Assembly (NCBI GenBank): GCA_035715725.1
Contig: DASTKT010000140.1
Coordinates: 35,839 to 99,838, forward strand
DNA length: 64,000 bases
Origin: JADGGV01 sp035715725
GTDB taxonomy: Bacteria > Gemmatimonadota > Gemmatimonadetes > Longimicrobiales > RSA9
Direction of reading: 5' to 3'
Of the stretch, positions 20,762-29,760 are shown in pieces. Position 1 is the stretch's first letter; each line of letters opens with the position of its first letter. The position numbers and the translations under genes are program-made. The notes under the pieces are model-generated. The model did not search any database and was not told the origin of the DNA. It saw nothing but the letters and a program-made list of their open reading frames with translations.

Positions 20762-21970
20762 GTGAGCACGGCCCGGGCGGAGCTGCGTCCGGCGGCCGAG
20801 CCTCCGCACGACCTCGCGTTCGTGCTCACGGGCGGCGGCGCGCGCGGCGCCTACCAGGCCGGCGTCATGCGCTGGATCGCGCGGCACTTCCCCGAGCTGC
20901 GCGTGCCGATCTACGCCGGCGTCTCCGCCGGCGCGGTCAACGCGGTGCACGTCGCCTCGCATCACGGCACGTTCAAGCAGGCGGTCGAAGAGCTGACCGG
21001 GCTCTGGCGCCAGCTCACGCTCGACCGGGTCGTCGACGTCGGTGCACCGTCGCTGGCCTGGAACGTCATGCGCTGGGGCGCGGGCCTCGTGTCCGGCGGC
21101 CTCGTGCCGAAGGCGAGCGGGCGCGCCTTCCTCGACACCGGCCCGCTGCGCGAGTACCTCGAGGAGGCGTTCGCCTGCGTCCAGGGCGAGGTCACGGGGA
21201 TCGAATACAACCTGCGCCGCGGCGCGCTCCGCGCCATCTCCCTCGTCACGACCAGCTACACCACGGGCCAGTCGGTCATCTGGGTGCAGGGGAAGGGCGT
21301 CGAGCCGAAGTCGCGCTGGGGGAAGAAGAGCCGCGTCATCCAGGCCCGCCTCGGCGTCGAGCACGTCATGGCGTCCTGCGCCATCCCGCTCTTCTTCCCC
21401 GCCATCCGGATCGGCAACGGCTGGTACGGCGACGGCGGCATCCGCCTCACCGCGCCGCTGGCCCCCGCGCTGCACCTCGGCGCGCGCCGCATCATCGCCA
21501 TCTCGACCCGCTACGACGCGCCGGGCGCGAGCCAGAAGAAGACCGTCGTGGGCTATCCGCCGCCGGCGGTCGTCTTCGGCGCGATGCTGAACGCGATCTT
21601 CCTCGACCTCGTCGACCAGGACCTCGCCCGCCTGGAGCGCTTCAACCAACTGCTCGAGAAGATCCCGCTCCAGGACCGCGACGGGATGCGGCCGATCGAG
21701 TTCGTGTCGCTGCGCCCCTCCCGCGACCTCGGCCGCCTCGCCCGCAAGTACGAGCCGCTCCTGCCGCGGGCGTTCCGCTTCCTCTCCCGCGGCCTCGGCA
21801 CGCGCCGGAGCGCCAGCCCCGACCTGCTCAGCCTGCTGCTCTTCGTGCCCGAGTACATCGACCGCCTGATGGACGTCGGCGACGCCGATGCCGAGCGCCA
21901 CGCCGAGGCGCTGACGCGCCTCCTCGCGCCGCACCGGCTCGGTTCCGCCGGCGTCGAGGCGGCCGGCTGA
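20762..21970 (+). CDS. Patatin-like phospholipase
   Basis: 402 residues from a GTG. Patatin signatures: oxyanion loop LTGGGARGAYQAG (22-34), nucleophile elbow AGVSAGAVN with Ser55, and catalytic Asp in YGDGGIR. No signal peptide, so a cytoplasmic or effector-like enzyme. The C-terminal ~120 residues (after NAIFLDLVDQDLARLERFN) are helical and typical of the bacterial patatin subgroup with DUF3376-like tails. Predicted to hydrolyse acyl esters of phospholipids. Single gene; the 346 bp that follow carry only a hairpin. Confidence 0.92.
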   Translation: MSTARAELRPAAEPPHDLAFVLTGGGARGAYQAGVMRWIARHFPELRVPIYAGVSAGAVNAVHVASHHGTFKQAVEELTGLWRQLTLDRVVDVGAPSLAWNVMRWGAGLVSGGLVPKASGRAFLDTGPLREYLEEAFACVQGEVTGIEYNLRRGALRAISLVTTSYTTGQSVIWVQGKGVEPKSRWGKKSRVIQARLGVEHVMASCAIPLFFPAIRIGNGWYGDGGIRLTAPLAPALHLGARRIIAISTRYDAPGASQKKTVVGYPPPAVVFGAMLNAIFLDLVDQDLARLERFNQLLEKIPLQDRDGMRPIEFVSLRPSRDLGRLARKYEPLLPRAFRFLSRGLGTRRSASPDLLSLLLFVPEYIDRLMDVGDADAERHAEALTRLLAPHRLGSAGVEAAG

Positions 21971-22230
21971 GCCTCGCGGCCGGACGCCCTCGCCTCGTGC
22001 GCCGGTTGAAGCGAATTGGCACAGAAATCGCCGCGTTCACCGGTAGCCCGCGACGCCGGGCGAGTGGCCCGTCGGCGTCGCCGGGCGGGACTCGTGGCGC
22101 GGACCCGCGCGGGGCTCGGTCGGAACGGAATCGGGGTGGTGGTCGGGAGTCGATCCGGGAGGGGCGGGGCGGAGCGGGCAGGAGGATCGGAGCCGAGCGC
22201 CCGCGCGGGCGCCAAAGGGGTGAATCGAGG

Positions 22231-22302
22231 AGCGGAGCCGCGGCAGGGCGGGTCGGCGGGCGCCGGTGGCGCTCGACGCGCCCGGCCGCCGCGGCTCCGC
22301 TC
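22231..22302. repeat. 15-bp inverted repeat upstream of the thioredoxin-like gene
   Basis: 22231-22245 and 22288-22302 are perfect reverse complements with a 42-nt loop. The second arm ends 15 bp before the start codon, so the RNA hairpin could sequester the ribosome site or end the transcript from the patatin gene. Otherwise the gap 21971-22316 shows no feature. Confidence 0.5.
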
Positions 22303-22319
22303 TGCTGCGTGGAGCGATG

Positions 22320-22856
22320 ATGCCGAGTGAGCGGTGGGCGGGCGCGGCGATGTTCGGCGAGTTCCTGGCCGGGGCTGCGGCGAACCGGGAGCTGTGGTCG
22401 GAGTTCTACCGGCGGGCGCGGGTCGATGCGGCGGCGGTGGAGCGCGTGGCGGCGCTGGGCGGCCGCTGGCACCTGCTGGCGCTGTCGGAGGATTGGTGCG
22501 GCGACGCGGTCAACACGATCCCGGTGCTGGCGCGGCTGGCGGAGCTCGCGCCGAACCTGGAGCTGCGGCTGCTCGGGCGGGACGCGAACCCGGACCTGAT
22601 GGACACGCACCTCACGGGGACGTCGCGCTCGATCCCGGTCGTGATGGTGCTGGACGGGCAGTTGCGGGAGACCGGGTGGTGGGGGCCTCGGCCGTCGGAG
22701 CTGCAGCGCTGGTTCGTGGAGACCGGGCGGCGGCTTCCGCCGAAGGAGCGCTACCCGGAGCTGCGGCGCTGGTACGCCCGCGACCGCGGGCGCAGCACGG
22801 TGGAGGAGGTCGTCACGCTGCTGGAGCGCTCGGCGCGGCTGCGGGCGAGCGCGTAG
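22320..22856 (+). CDS. Thioredoxin-family protein with EDWCGD motif
   Basis: 178 residues from the second of two adjacent ATGs (GGAG 5 nt upstream); the open frame begins at 22266. Fold cues: LLALSEDWCGDAVNTIPVLARLAE, with a single Cys where thioredoxins have CxxC, then a SIPVVMVLDG cis-Pro segment. This matches the Thioredoxin_9-type family of cytosolic proteins of unknown role. With only one active-site Cys, it may act by monothiol chemistry or not be redox-active. Converges on the DmpA gene. Confidence 0.8.
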   Translation: MPSERWAGAAMFGEFLAGAAANRELWSEFYRRARVDAAAVERVAALGGRWHLLALSEDWCGDAVNTIPVLARLAELAPNLELRLLGRDANPDLMDTHLTGTSRSIPVVMVLDGQLRETGWWGPRPSELQRWFVETGRRLPPKERYPELRRWYARDRGRSTVEEVVTLLERSARLRASA

Positions 22857-22871
22857 CGGCGGCGTGCGCGT

Positions 22872-24116
22872 TCAGGGGCGCGGCTTGCCGGGCGGGAGTG
22901 TCCGGTCCCAGTGCAGCGCGCCGTAGCGCTTGAGGATGTCGAGCGTGCGGTCGATGGGGAGCGCTTCGACGACGTTGCCGCCGACGCCGCGGGTCGTGGT
23001 GGCGCGGAAGAGCGAGTTGTAGACCGCTTCCTCGGTGGCCTCCGCGACCGCCTGGAAGAGCGGCGAGATCGCGTCGTTCGGCAGGTCCTGCACGGTGCGC
23101 GGCGCCTGGTCGAGGCGCCGGCGCACGGACGTGGCGGTGGAGAAGGCGATCACGTAGTCGCCGGAGCCGTTGCTCATCATCGAGCCGGTGCGGCCGAGCC
23201 CGACCAGCGCGCGGACGGCCAGCCGGTCCAGGTTGCGGGCGTCGAGCGGCGCGTCGGTGGCGACGACCATCATGATGCTGCCGTCGGCGCGGTCGGCGGG
23301 CGCCCGCGGCGCCGCGGCATCCTCCACTCTTCCGCTCTTCCGCTCCCCCGTCCGGCCCTCGAGCTCTTCCTTGAGCGCATACTTCCCCAGCTCGCGGCCG
23401 ACGGGCGCGCCGTTGATGGCGAGGACGCCGCCGAAGTTGCTCTGCACGAGGACGCCCACGGTGTAGCCGCCCAGGCCGGCCGGGAGGCGGCGCGAGGACG
23501 TGCCGATCCCGCCCTTGAAGCCGAACGCGATGGTGCCGGCGCCGGCGCCGACGGCGCCCTCCTCGACCGGGCCGTCGGCGGCGGACTCGAGCGCGCGGAC
23601 CACGTCCTCGGGGCGGATCGGCCGGGAGCGGATGTCGTTGAGCCCGCCGTCGTTCGTCTCGCCGACGACCGGGTTGATCGAGCGGACGTTCTCCATTCCC
23701 GGCCGGGCGAGCAGCCAGCCGACCATGGCGTCGGCCGCGCGCCAGACGCACAGGGTGCAGGTCAGCAGGATCGGCGTCTCGAGCTCGCCCAGCTCGCGCA
23801 CCTGCGTGGAGCCGAGGAGCTTGCCGAAGCCGTTGCCGACGTGGATCGCCGCGGGGACGCGCTCCTGGAACGGGTTGCCCGGGTGCGTCAGGATCGCGGT
23901 GACGCCGGTATGGATCGAGTCGCCTTCCGCCCGCGTGACCTGCCCCACGCGCACGCCGGCGACGTCCGTGATGGCGTTGAGCGGCCCGGTCGGCAGCACG
24001 CCGACGACGACGCCCGCCTCGCGGGCGCGAGGCCGGCGCTCGGGCGTCTGGCTCATGGCGTCCATGGGGAGTGCCAGCAGCAGTAGGAGCGCGGCACCGG
24101 CGATCGACCTGGTCAT
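22872..24116 (-). CDS. P1-family (DmpA-like) aminopeptidase, secreted
   Basis: 414 residues. Signal peptide (RSIAGAALLLLLALPMDAMSQ). DmpA family features: GPLNAITDVAGVRVGQVT, TGVTAILTH, a conserved GNGFGKLLG, INPVVGETNDGGLND, GIGTSSRRLP, and the self-cleavage/catalytic segment VGVLVQSNFGG where the Ser becomes the N-terminal nucleophile. An Arg/Ala-rich insertion follows (~285-310). The C-terminal subunit contains MMVVATDAPLDARNLDRLAVRALVGLGRTGS. Cleaves N-terminal residues, including D-amino acids or beta-peptides in characterised members. Confidence 0.92.
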   Translation of the reverse strand: MTRSIAGAALLLLLALPMDAMSQTPERRPRAREAGVVVGVLPTGPLNAITDVAGVRVGQVTRAEGDSIHTGVTAILTHPGNPFQERVPAAIHVGNGFGKLLGSTQVRELGELETPILLTCTLCVWRAADAMVGWLLARPGMENVRSINPVVGETNDGGLNDIRSRPIRPEDVVRALESAADGPVEEGAVGAGAGTIAFGFKGGIGTSSRRLPAGLGGYTVGVLVQSNFGGVLAINGAPVGRELGKYALKEELEGRTGERKSGRVEDAAAPRAPADRADGSIMMVVATDAPLDARNLDRLAVRALVGLGRTGSMMSNGSGDYVIAFSTATSVRRRLDQAPRTVQDLPNDAISPLFQAVAEATEEAVYNSLFRATTTRGVGGNVVEALPIDRTLDILKRYGALHWDRTLPPGKPRP

Positions 24117-24332
24117 GGGGGCTCCGAGCGCACGGGCGCGGGTGGATTCGACGGCGGAACGTGCGGTCCGGCGCGGAGGGTGTCAAGGCATGGCCGGGGT
24201 CCCCTCGTCCGGGCCGGGCCCCCTTGGCGGGTCGCGTCTCCGTGGGCATATTACGCCGCGTCACAGACTTGAGGCTCCCCTGTGCCGGTGGCGGTAAGCG
24301 CCGTCCACGGCGTCGCTTGGAAGGCGGGATCG

Positions 24333-25322
24333 ATGCCGATCGCAGTTCTCTCCGAGACCCTCCACCGCTCGGACGCCGCCAGCGCGGCCCGGCGCGGCTT
24401 CGGCCGGCTGGCCACGTTCGCGGCGGTCTACACCTACGCGCTCATCGCCGTCGGCGGGATCGTGCGCATCACCGGCTCAGGGCTCGGCTGCGGCGACGAT
24501 TGGCCGAAGTGCCACGGGGAGTGGATCCCGCCGTTCACGTTCGAGACCGTGATCGAGTACCTCCACCGGCTGCTGGCGGCGGGGATCTCGTTCGTGATCC
24601 TGGCGGTGGTCGTGCAGGCGCTGCGCCGGCGCCGGACGCCCGGCTTCTCCGGGCGCGGCGGGCTGCTGCGCCCGGCGCTGCTGGCGGGGGTGTTCCTGCT
24701 CGTGCAGGTCGTGCTGGGCGGCGTCACGGTCATGATGAAGCTGCCGGCCGCGGTGACGATCCTGCATCTCGGCACGGCCATGGCGCTCCTGGCGACGCTG
24801 CTCGTGGCGGCGGTCCGGGCCGGCGCGCTCGGCGGCACCGGCGCGGGGGACACCGCCGTGGGCGCGGAGGGCGCGCGCAAGGTGGCGCGCAGCGCGTTCA
24901 GCGCCGCGGCGCTCGGCTACATCGTCGTGCTCATGGGTGCGATGGTCGCGAACACGGGCGCGCCGGTGAGCGGCGCGCCCTCGGCGGCGGCGCTCGCGTG
25001 CCAGGGCTTCCCGCTCTGCAACGGCGGCATCGGCGGCGGCGGGGTCGTCCACATCCAGCTCACGCACCGCATCCTGGCGTACCTGCTGTTCTTCCACGTC
25101 GTCGGCGCGGTGATCTCCACGCGCAAGCGGAGCGCGTCGCTGCAGGTCGAGCGGGCGGCGACGACCTCGCTCGTGCTCGTGCTGCTCCAGATCGCCGTGG
25201 CCGCCGGCATGGTGATGATGGTGTTCCCCCCGTCGTTCCGGGCCGCCCACCTGATCGTCGGGGCCGCGGTCTGGTCCTCGCTCGTGATCTGGACGACACT
25301 CGCCCGGCGCGCCGCGGCATAG
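24333..25322 (+). CDS. ctaA: Heme A synthase (COX15/CtaA family)
   Basis: 329 residues from the ATG at 24333 (a GTG at 24282 would add 17). Eight hydrophobic segments with the family phrases GGIVRITGSGLGCGDDWPKCHG, EYLHRLLAAG (heme-ligand His), LHLGTAMALL, VVHIQLTHRILAY and RAAHLIVGAAVW. Oxidises heme O to heme A for the cytochrome oxidase genes just downstream. A Cys pair in CQGFPLCNGG fits the extracellular disulfide seen in Bacillus CtaA. Separated from coxB by a promoter region. Confidence 0.93.
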   Translation: MPIAVLSETLHRSDAASAARRGFGRLATFAAVYTYALIAVGGIVRITGSGLGCGDDWPKCHGEWIPPFTFETVIEYLHRLLAAGISFVILAVVVQALRRRRTPGFSGRGGLLRPALLAGVFLLVQVVLGGVTVMMKLPAAVTILHLGTAMALLATLLVAAVRAGALGGTGAGDTAVGAEGARKVARSAFSAAALGYIVVLMGAMVANTGAPVSGAPSAAALACQGFPLCNGGIGGGGVVHIQLTHRILAYLLFFHVVGAVISTRKRSASLQVERAATTSLVLVLLQIAVAAGMVMMVFPPSFRAAHLIVGAAVWSSLVIWTTLARRAAA

Positions 25323-25346
25323 CGTGCGCGTGGGGAAATTCCCTAC

Positions 25347-25375
25347 TTGACGCGACTTGGGACGGGCCGTAAAGT
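25347..25375 (+). promoter_or_regulatory. Sigma-70-type promoter of the caa3 oxidase operon
   Basis: TTGACG (25347-25352), 17-nt spacer, TAAAGT (25370-25375), leaving a leader of about 75 nt before coxB. Confidence 0.65.
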
Positions 25376-25455
25376 GCGCGGCTTTCGTTGGTAGGGGTTT
25401 TCCCGGCACGTTCGCGCCGGGCGGCCCGGCCACCGTCGTCGTCCAAGAGGAGCGA

Positions 25456-26688
25456 ATGTCCGTCCGCCGTAACCAGCTCCGCCTGCGCACCGCCATCGCG
25501 CTGGGCGCCCTCGCGGGCGTCCTCGCGGCGTGCGAGGGAGAGCATCCCCAGTCGACCTTCCGTCCGGTGACCGAGTACGGTCTCATCCTGGACAGGCTCT
25601 TCGATCACACGTTCTGGTGGACGATGCCGGTCCTGGCGCTGGTCTGGATCGTCCTCCTCTACGTCGTGTTCCGCTACCGCGACCGGCCGGAGGCGGCGAC
25701 GCCGCGGCAGATCCACGGCAACGCGAAGCTCGAGGTGGCCTGGACGATCGGGCCGGCGATCATCGTGGCGGCGATCGCGGTGCCGACGATCCGCACGATC
25801 TTCGAGGTCCAGCCGAAGCCGCCCGCGGACGCGCTGAAGGTCGAGGTGATCGGCCACCAGTGGTGGTGGGAGTTCCGCTACCCCGAGTTCGGCGGCATCA
25901 CCACGGCGAACGAGCTGCGCATCCCGACCGGCCGCACGATCGACCTGGTCATGCGCTCCGGCGACGTGATCCACTCGTTCTGGATCCCGCGTCTCGGCGG
26001 CAAGCGCGACGTGAATCCGCTGCCGGCGAAGCCGGGCCACCCGGAGCACGGCGCCGGCCGGGCGCACCCCAACCACATCGTCTTCCGCGCCGACTCGACC
26101 GGCGTGTTCTTCGGCCAGTGCGCCGAGTACTGCGGCGACTCGCACGCCGTGATGCGGGTGCGCGCGGTCGTCACCTCGCCGGCGGAGTTCACCGGCTGGG
26201 TGCAGTCGATGAACGCCACGCCGGCGCCGGCGGCCGGCTCGCTGGAGGCGCAGGGGAAGCAGATCTTCGAGTCGCGCGCATGCGTCGCCTGCCACACGGT
26301 GAACGGCACGAACGCGCGGGGCGTGCTCGGGCCGAACCTGACGAACGTCGGGCAGCGGCTCTTCATCGGCGACCAGGACCGGCTGAGGACGACGCCGGAG
26401 AACATCGCCCGCTGGATCACCCACCCGCAGGAGTTCAAGCCGGGTGCGAAGATGCCGGGCACGCGCCTGAGCGGGGGCGGCCTGCCGCCGACCGGGCTCA
26501 CCGACACCGAGGTCCAGGCGGTGGCGGCCTACCTCTACAGCCTCGGGCGCACGACGCCGGCCGTGCCGGCGGCGCCGGCCGGTATCGCACCGGCGGCGCC
26601 GGGCGCGGCGCCGGTCCAGCCGGCCCCGGGCGCGGCGCCGGCGCCGGCGACCACGACGGGTACCACCTCCACGAGCGGGATGAAGTAA
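25456..26688 (+). CDS. coxB: Cytochrome c oxidase subunit II with fused cytochrome c domain (caa3 type)
   Basis: 410 residues; AGAGGAG ribosome site. Lipoprotein signal ending LAGVLAAC, two transmembrane helices (~53-75 and 92-115), then the cupredoxin domain with IGHQWWWEFRYPE and the CuA site CAEYCGDSHAVM. Residues ~270-375 are a cytochrome c domain with the heme motif CVACH and a later KMPGTRLSGG supplying Met. A Pro/Ala-rich tail follows. The fused cytochrome marks a caa3 oxidase that accepts electrons directly. The stop codon overlaps the coxA start (TAATG). Confidence 0.97.
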   Translation: MSVRRNQLRLRTAIALGALAGVLAACEGEHPQSTFRPVTEYGLILDRLFDHTFWWTMPVLALVWIVLLYVVFRYRDRPEAATPRQIHGNAKLEVAWTIGPAIIVAAIAVPTIRTIFEVQPKPPADALKVEVIGHQWWWEFRYPEFGGITTANELRIPTGRTIDLVMRSGDVIHSFWIPRLGGKRDVNPLPAKPGHPEHGAGRAHPNHIVFRADSTGVFFGQCAEYCGDSHAVMRVRAVVTSPAEFTGWVQSMNATPAPAAGSLEAQGKQIFESRACVACHTVNGTNARGVLGPNLTNVGQRLFIGDQDRLRTTPENIARWITHPQEFKPGAKMPGTRLSGGGLPPTGLTDTEVQAVAAYLYSLGRTTPAVPAAPAGIAPAAPGAAPVQPAPGAAPAPATTTGTTSTSGMK

Positions 26689-28502
26689 TGGCCACAGCGG
26701 AAGCCCGGATCCGGGCGGAGTACGAGCCCCACGGCGGGACGGGGATCTGGAGCTGGATCACGACGGTCGACCATAAGCGGATCGGCATTCTCTACTACGT
26801 CACGTCGGTGGTCTTCCTCGTGCTCGGCGGCCTCGAGGCGCTGCTCATCCGGCTGCAGCTCGCGCAGCCGAACGGCACGGTGATCTCGGCGGAGACGTAC
26901 AACCAGCTCTTCACGATGCACGGCATCACCATGGTCTTCCTCATGGGGATGCCGATCTCGGTGGCGTTCTTCAACTACATCATCCCGCTCCAGATCGGCG
27001 CGCGCGACGTGGCGTTCCCGCGGCTGAACGCGCTCTCGTACTGGATCTTCCTGTTCGGCGGGATCTTCCTCTACTCGAGCTTCCTGGTCGGGCAGGCGCC
27101 GAACGGCGGCTGGTTCGGCTACGCGCCGCTGACATCGCGGCAGTTCACGCCCGGGCTGAACGCGGACTTCTACTCGCTCGGGCTGCAGGCGCTCGGCGTC
27201 GCCTCGATCATGGGCGGCGTGAACTTCATCACGACGATCGTCAATTTGCGGGCGCCGGGGATGCGGCTGATGCGCATGCCGCTGTTCACCTGGATGTCGT
27301 TCATCACGAGCTTCCTGCTGGTCACCGCCCTGCCGGTGCTGGCCGTCGCGCTCTTCTTCCTGACGTTCGACCGGCAGTGGGGCACGAACTTCTACCAGGC
27401 GTCCAGCGGTGCCGATCCGGTGCTCTGGCAGCACCTGTTCTGGATGTTCGGCCACCCCGAGGTCTACATCCTGATCCTGCCGGCGTTCGGCATTCTCTCG
27501 GACGTGATTCCGACGTTCTCGCGCAAGCCGCTGTTCGGCTACGCCGTCATGGTCTACTCCGGGGTGCTCATCGGGCTGATCAGCTGGGGCGTCTGGGCGC
27601 ACCACATGTTCGCGACCGGACTCGGTCCGATCGCCGACTCGTTCTTCACGATCAGCACGATGATCATCGCCATCCCCACGGGCGTGAAGATCTTCAACTG
27701 GCTGGCGACGATGTACGGCGGCCAGCTCCGCTTCACCACGGCGATGCTCTTCGCGATCGCGACCGTCGGCCTCTTCACCGTCGGCGGGATCTCCGGCGTC
27801 ATGCACGCCGCATCGCCGGCGGACCTGCAGCAGACGGACACCTACTTCGTCGTCGCGCACTTCCACTACGTGCTGGTGAGCGGCACGGTCTCGGCCGTCC
27901 TCGCGGGCACGTACTACTGGTTCCCGAAGGTCGTCGGCCGGTTCATGAACGAGCGGCTCGGGAAGTGGAACTTCTGGCTGTTCTTCATCGGGATGAACCT
28001 GACGTTCTTCCCGATGCACTTCATCGGCCTGCTCGGGATGCCGCGCCGGACGTTCACCTATTCGCCGGAGCTGCACGTCACCGACCTCAACCTCTCGGCG
28101 ACCGTCGGCGCGTTCATCCTCGCGCTGTCATTCCTGCTGCTGATCGTGAACGTGATCATGAGCCGGCGCAACGGCGCGCCCGCCTCCCACAACCCGTGGG
28201 GCGGGGCCACGCTCGAGTGGGCGACGACGTCCCCGCCGCCGGAGTACAACTTCGGCCGCATCCCGGTCGTCCATAACCGCGAGCCGCTCTGGCTGGCGGG
28301 GAAGGAGCAGGTGGTGGAGGCGGCGCAGGCGCGGCCCGGCGCGATCCACATGCCGCCGCCGTCGTACTGGCCGATCTTCACCGCGATCGGGATCGTCGGC
28401 ACGTTCGTGCTGTTCCTGACCGGCCACTGGTGGGCGCCGCTCATCGGGCTGGCGTGGACGGCGATCGGGATCGTGAACTGGGCGTACGAGTCCGTCCACT
28501 GA
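26688..28502 (+). CDS. coxA: Cytochrome c oxidase subunit I
   Basis: 604 residues, twelve core transmembrane helices plus two C-terminal ones. Heme-copper ligands: FTMHGITMVFLMG, GHPEVYILILP (His-Tyr crosslink and the Glu of A1-type oxidases), WAHHMF, and the heme a/a3 pair in VVAHFHYVLVSG. Proton-pumping A1-type terminal oxidase. The C-terminal extra pair (YWPIFTAIGIVGTFVLFLTGHWWAPLIGL) is seen in caa3 enzymes with extended subunit I. ATG overlaps the coxB stop. A long hairpin array lies between this gene and coxC. Confidence 0.97.
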   Translation: MATAEARIRAEYEPHGGTGIWSWITTVDHKRIGILYYVTSVVFLVLGGLEALLIRLQLAQPNGTVISAETYNQLFTMHGITMVFLMGMPISVAFFNYIIPLQIGARDVAFPRLNALSYWIFLFGGIFLYSSFLVGQAPNGGWFGYAPLTSRQFTPGLNADFYSLGLQALGVASIMGGVNFITTIVNLRAPGMRLMRMPLFTWMSFITSFLLVTALPVLAVALFFLTFDRQWGTNFYQASSGADPVLWQHLFWMFGHPEVYILILPAFGILSDVIPTFSRKPLFGYAVMVYSGVLIGLISWGVWAHHMFATGLGPIADSFFTISTMIIAIPTGVKIFNWLATMYGGQLRFTTAMLFAIATVGLFTVGGISGVMHAASPADLQQTDTYFVVAHFHYVLVSGTVSAVLAGTYYWFPKVVGRFMNERLGKWNFWLFFIGMNLTFFPMHFIGLLGMPRRTFTYSPELHVTDLNLSATVGAFILALSFLLLIVNVIMSRRNGAPASHNPWGGATLEWATTSPPPEYNFGRIPVVHNREPLWLAGKEQVVEAAQARPGAIHMPPPSYWPIFTAIGIVGTFVLFLTGHWWAPLIGLAWTAIGIVNWAYESVH

Positions 28503-28515
28503 GCGCGTAGCGCTG

Positions 28516-28765
28516 AAGGGGTCGCGCCGCGCGCTCCCGCAAGAGGTCGGCCTGCGGCCTCCCGCAAGAGGGCGCGCTGCGCGCGGCCGCAAGAGGCGCC
28601 CTGCGGGCGCCGCGGGGGCCGGAGAGGGGGTCGGCAGCGCGGGAGCGCGTGAGCGCGACCTCTTGCGGCGCCGGCCGTCAGGCCGCGCCTCTTGCGGGCC
28701 CGTGGCAGCGGGCCCTCTTGCGGGAGCGCGGTAGCGCGACCTCTTGCGCCGGCCGCAGGCCGGCT
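28516..28765. repeat. Array of CGCAAGAGG 9-mers alternating with variable mini-palindromes
   Basis: Three direct CGCAAGAGG copies (28538, 28563, 28588; exactly 25 bp apart) are followed by four inverted copies CCTCTTGCG (28659, 28688, 28714, 28740; 26-29 bp apart). Each interval holds a different small hairpin: GGCC-tgc-GGCC, GCGCG-ctg-CGCGC, GCGCC-ctgc-GGGCGC, GCGC-ggta-GCGC, GCCGGCC-gca-GGCCGGC. It fills the whole gap between coxA and coxC. No open gene there. Confidence 0.75.
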
Positions 28766-28793
28766 TGACCAACCACTCGCACGGGGCAGAGAC

Positions 28794-29393
28794 GTGGATC
28801 ACGCAGCCGCCCTCCCGGCGGAGGAGCACCTCGAGACATCGACCGGCTTGAACACGCTCAAGCTCGGTTTCTGGACCTTCCTCGGGTCGGAGACGCTTTT
28901 CTTCGGGTCGCTGATCGCGACCTACATGGTGTACAAGGGGGACAGCGTCGTGCCCCCGTACCCCGCGCAGATCCTGAACATCCCGCTGACGTCGGTGAGC
29001 ACGTTCGTGCTGCTGATGAGCTCGCTGGCGATGGTGCTGGCGCTGGCGGGGGTGCAGCGGGGGAGCCGGAAGCAGACGCTGATCTGGCTGCTGGCCACGG
29101 CGGCGCTCGGCTCGCTGTTCCTGGGCTTCCAGGCGTACGAGTTCACGGAGTTCTTCCACAAGGGGCTCACGCCCCGCACGAACCTGTTCGGCTCGACGTT
29201 CTTCATCCTGACGGGCTTCCACGGCGCGCACGTGACCGTGGGCGTCATCTGGCTGCTGATGCTCTGGGTCCAGGCGCTGCGGGGGAGGCTCGGGCCGGAG
29301 CGGGCGCTCTCGGTGGAGATCTCCGGGCTGTACTGGCACTTCGTCGACATCGTCTGGATCGTGATCTTCACCCTGATCTACCTGCTGGAGTAG
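28794..29393 (+). CDS. coxC: Cytochrome c oxidase subunit III
   Basis: 199 residues from a GTG at 28794 (VDHAAALPAEEH); the longer open frame upstream runs through the repeat array and is not credible. Five hydrophobic helices, family phrases KLGFWTFLGSETLFFGSL, FLGFQAYEFTEFF, STFFILTGFHGAHV and GLYWHFVDIVWIVIFTLIY. Part of the membrane core of the oxidase. Confidence 0.93.
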   Translation: MDHAAALPAEEHLETSTGLNTLKLGFWTFLGSETLFFGSLIATYMVYKGDSVVPPYPAQILNIPLTSVSTFVLLMSSLAMVLALAGVQRGSRKQTLIWLLATAALGSLFLGFQAYEFTEFFHKGLTPRTNLFGSTFFILTGFHGAHVTVGVIWLLMLWVQALRGRLGPERALSVEISGLYWHFVDIVWIVIFTLIYLLE

Positions 29394-29402
29394 GGAGGCC
29401 GG

Positions 29403-29747
29403 ATGTCCACGAACCCCGCGCTGGCGAGCGCCGAACACGAGCTGGAGCACGACATCCACACGCATCCGGGCTGGAAGACGTACGTCGTCATCGGCGCGAT
29501 CCTGACGGTGATCACGGCGGTCGAGGTGGCGATCTTCTACATCCCGGCGATGCGGCCGGTGCTCGCGCCGATCCTGCTCACGCTCTCGGCGGCGAAGTTC
29601 ATCATCGTCGTGATGTTCTACATGCACCTGAAGTTCGACAGCCGGATCTTCTCGACCGTGTTCGTGGCGCCGCTCTTCCTGGCCGTCGCGGTCGTGATCG
29701 CGCTGGTGATCCTGTTCAAGGTCGTACCGCTGTACTACCCGCAGTGA
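29403..29747 (+). CDS. coxD: Cytochrome c oxidase subunit IV family protein
   Basis: 114 residues with three transmembrane helices (~28-46, 53-72, 85-108). Motifs WKTYVVIGAILTVITAVEVA and AAKFIIVVMFYMHLKFDSR match the COX4-pro/CaaD-like family. The ribosome site GGAGGCCGG lies in the 9-bp gap after coxC. A His-rich N-terminus (EHELEHDIHTHPG) is notable. Confidence 0.92.
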   Translation: MSTNPALASAEHELEHDIHTHPGWKTYVVIGAILTVITAVEVAIFYIPAMRPVLAPILLTLSAAKFIIVVMFYMHLKFDSRIFSTVFVAPLFLAVAVVIALVILFKVVPLYYPQ

Positions 29748-29760
29748 TGAGGTGAAGGTG

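Noticed and set aside
28516..28765. CRISPR array
   Set aside because: The repeat is only 9 bp, its orientation flips, and the spacers are self-complementary; no cas gene is near.
28692..28793. Extended N-terminus of CoxC
   Set aside because: It reads through the palindrome array; the GTG at 28794 gives the expected subunit III length.
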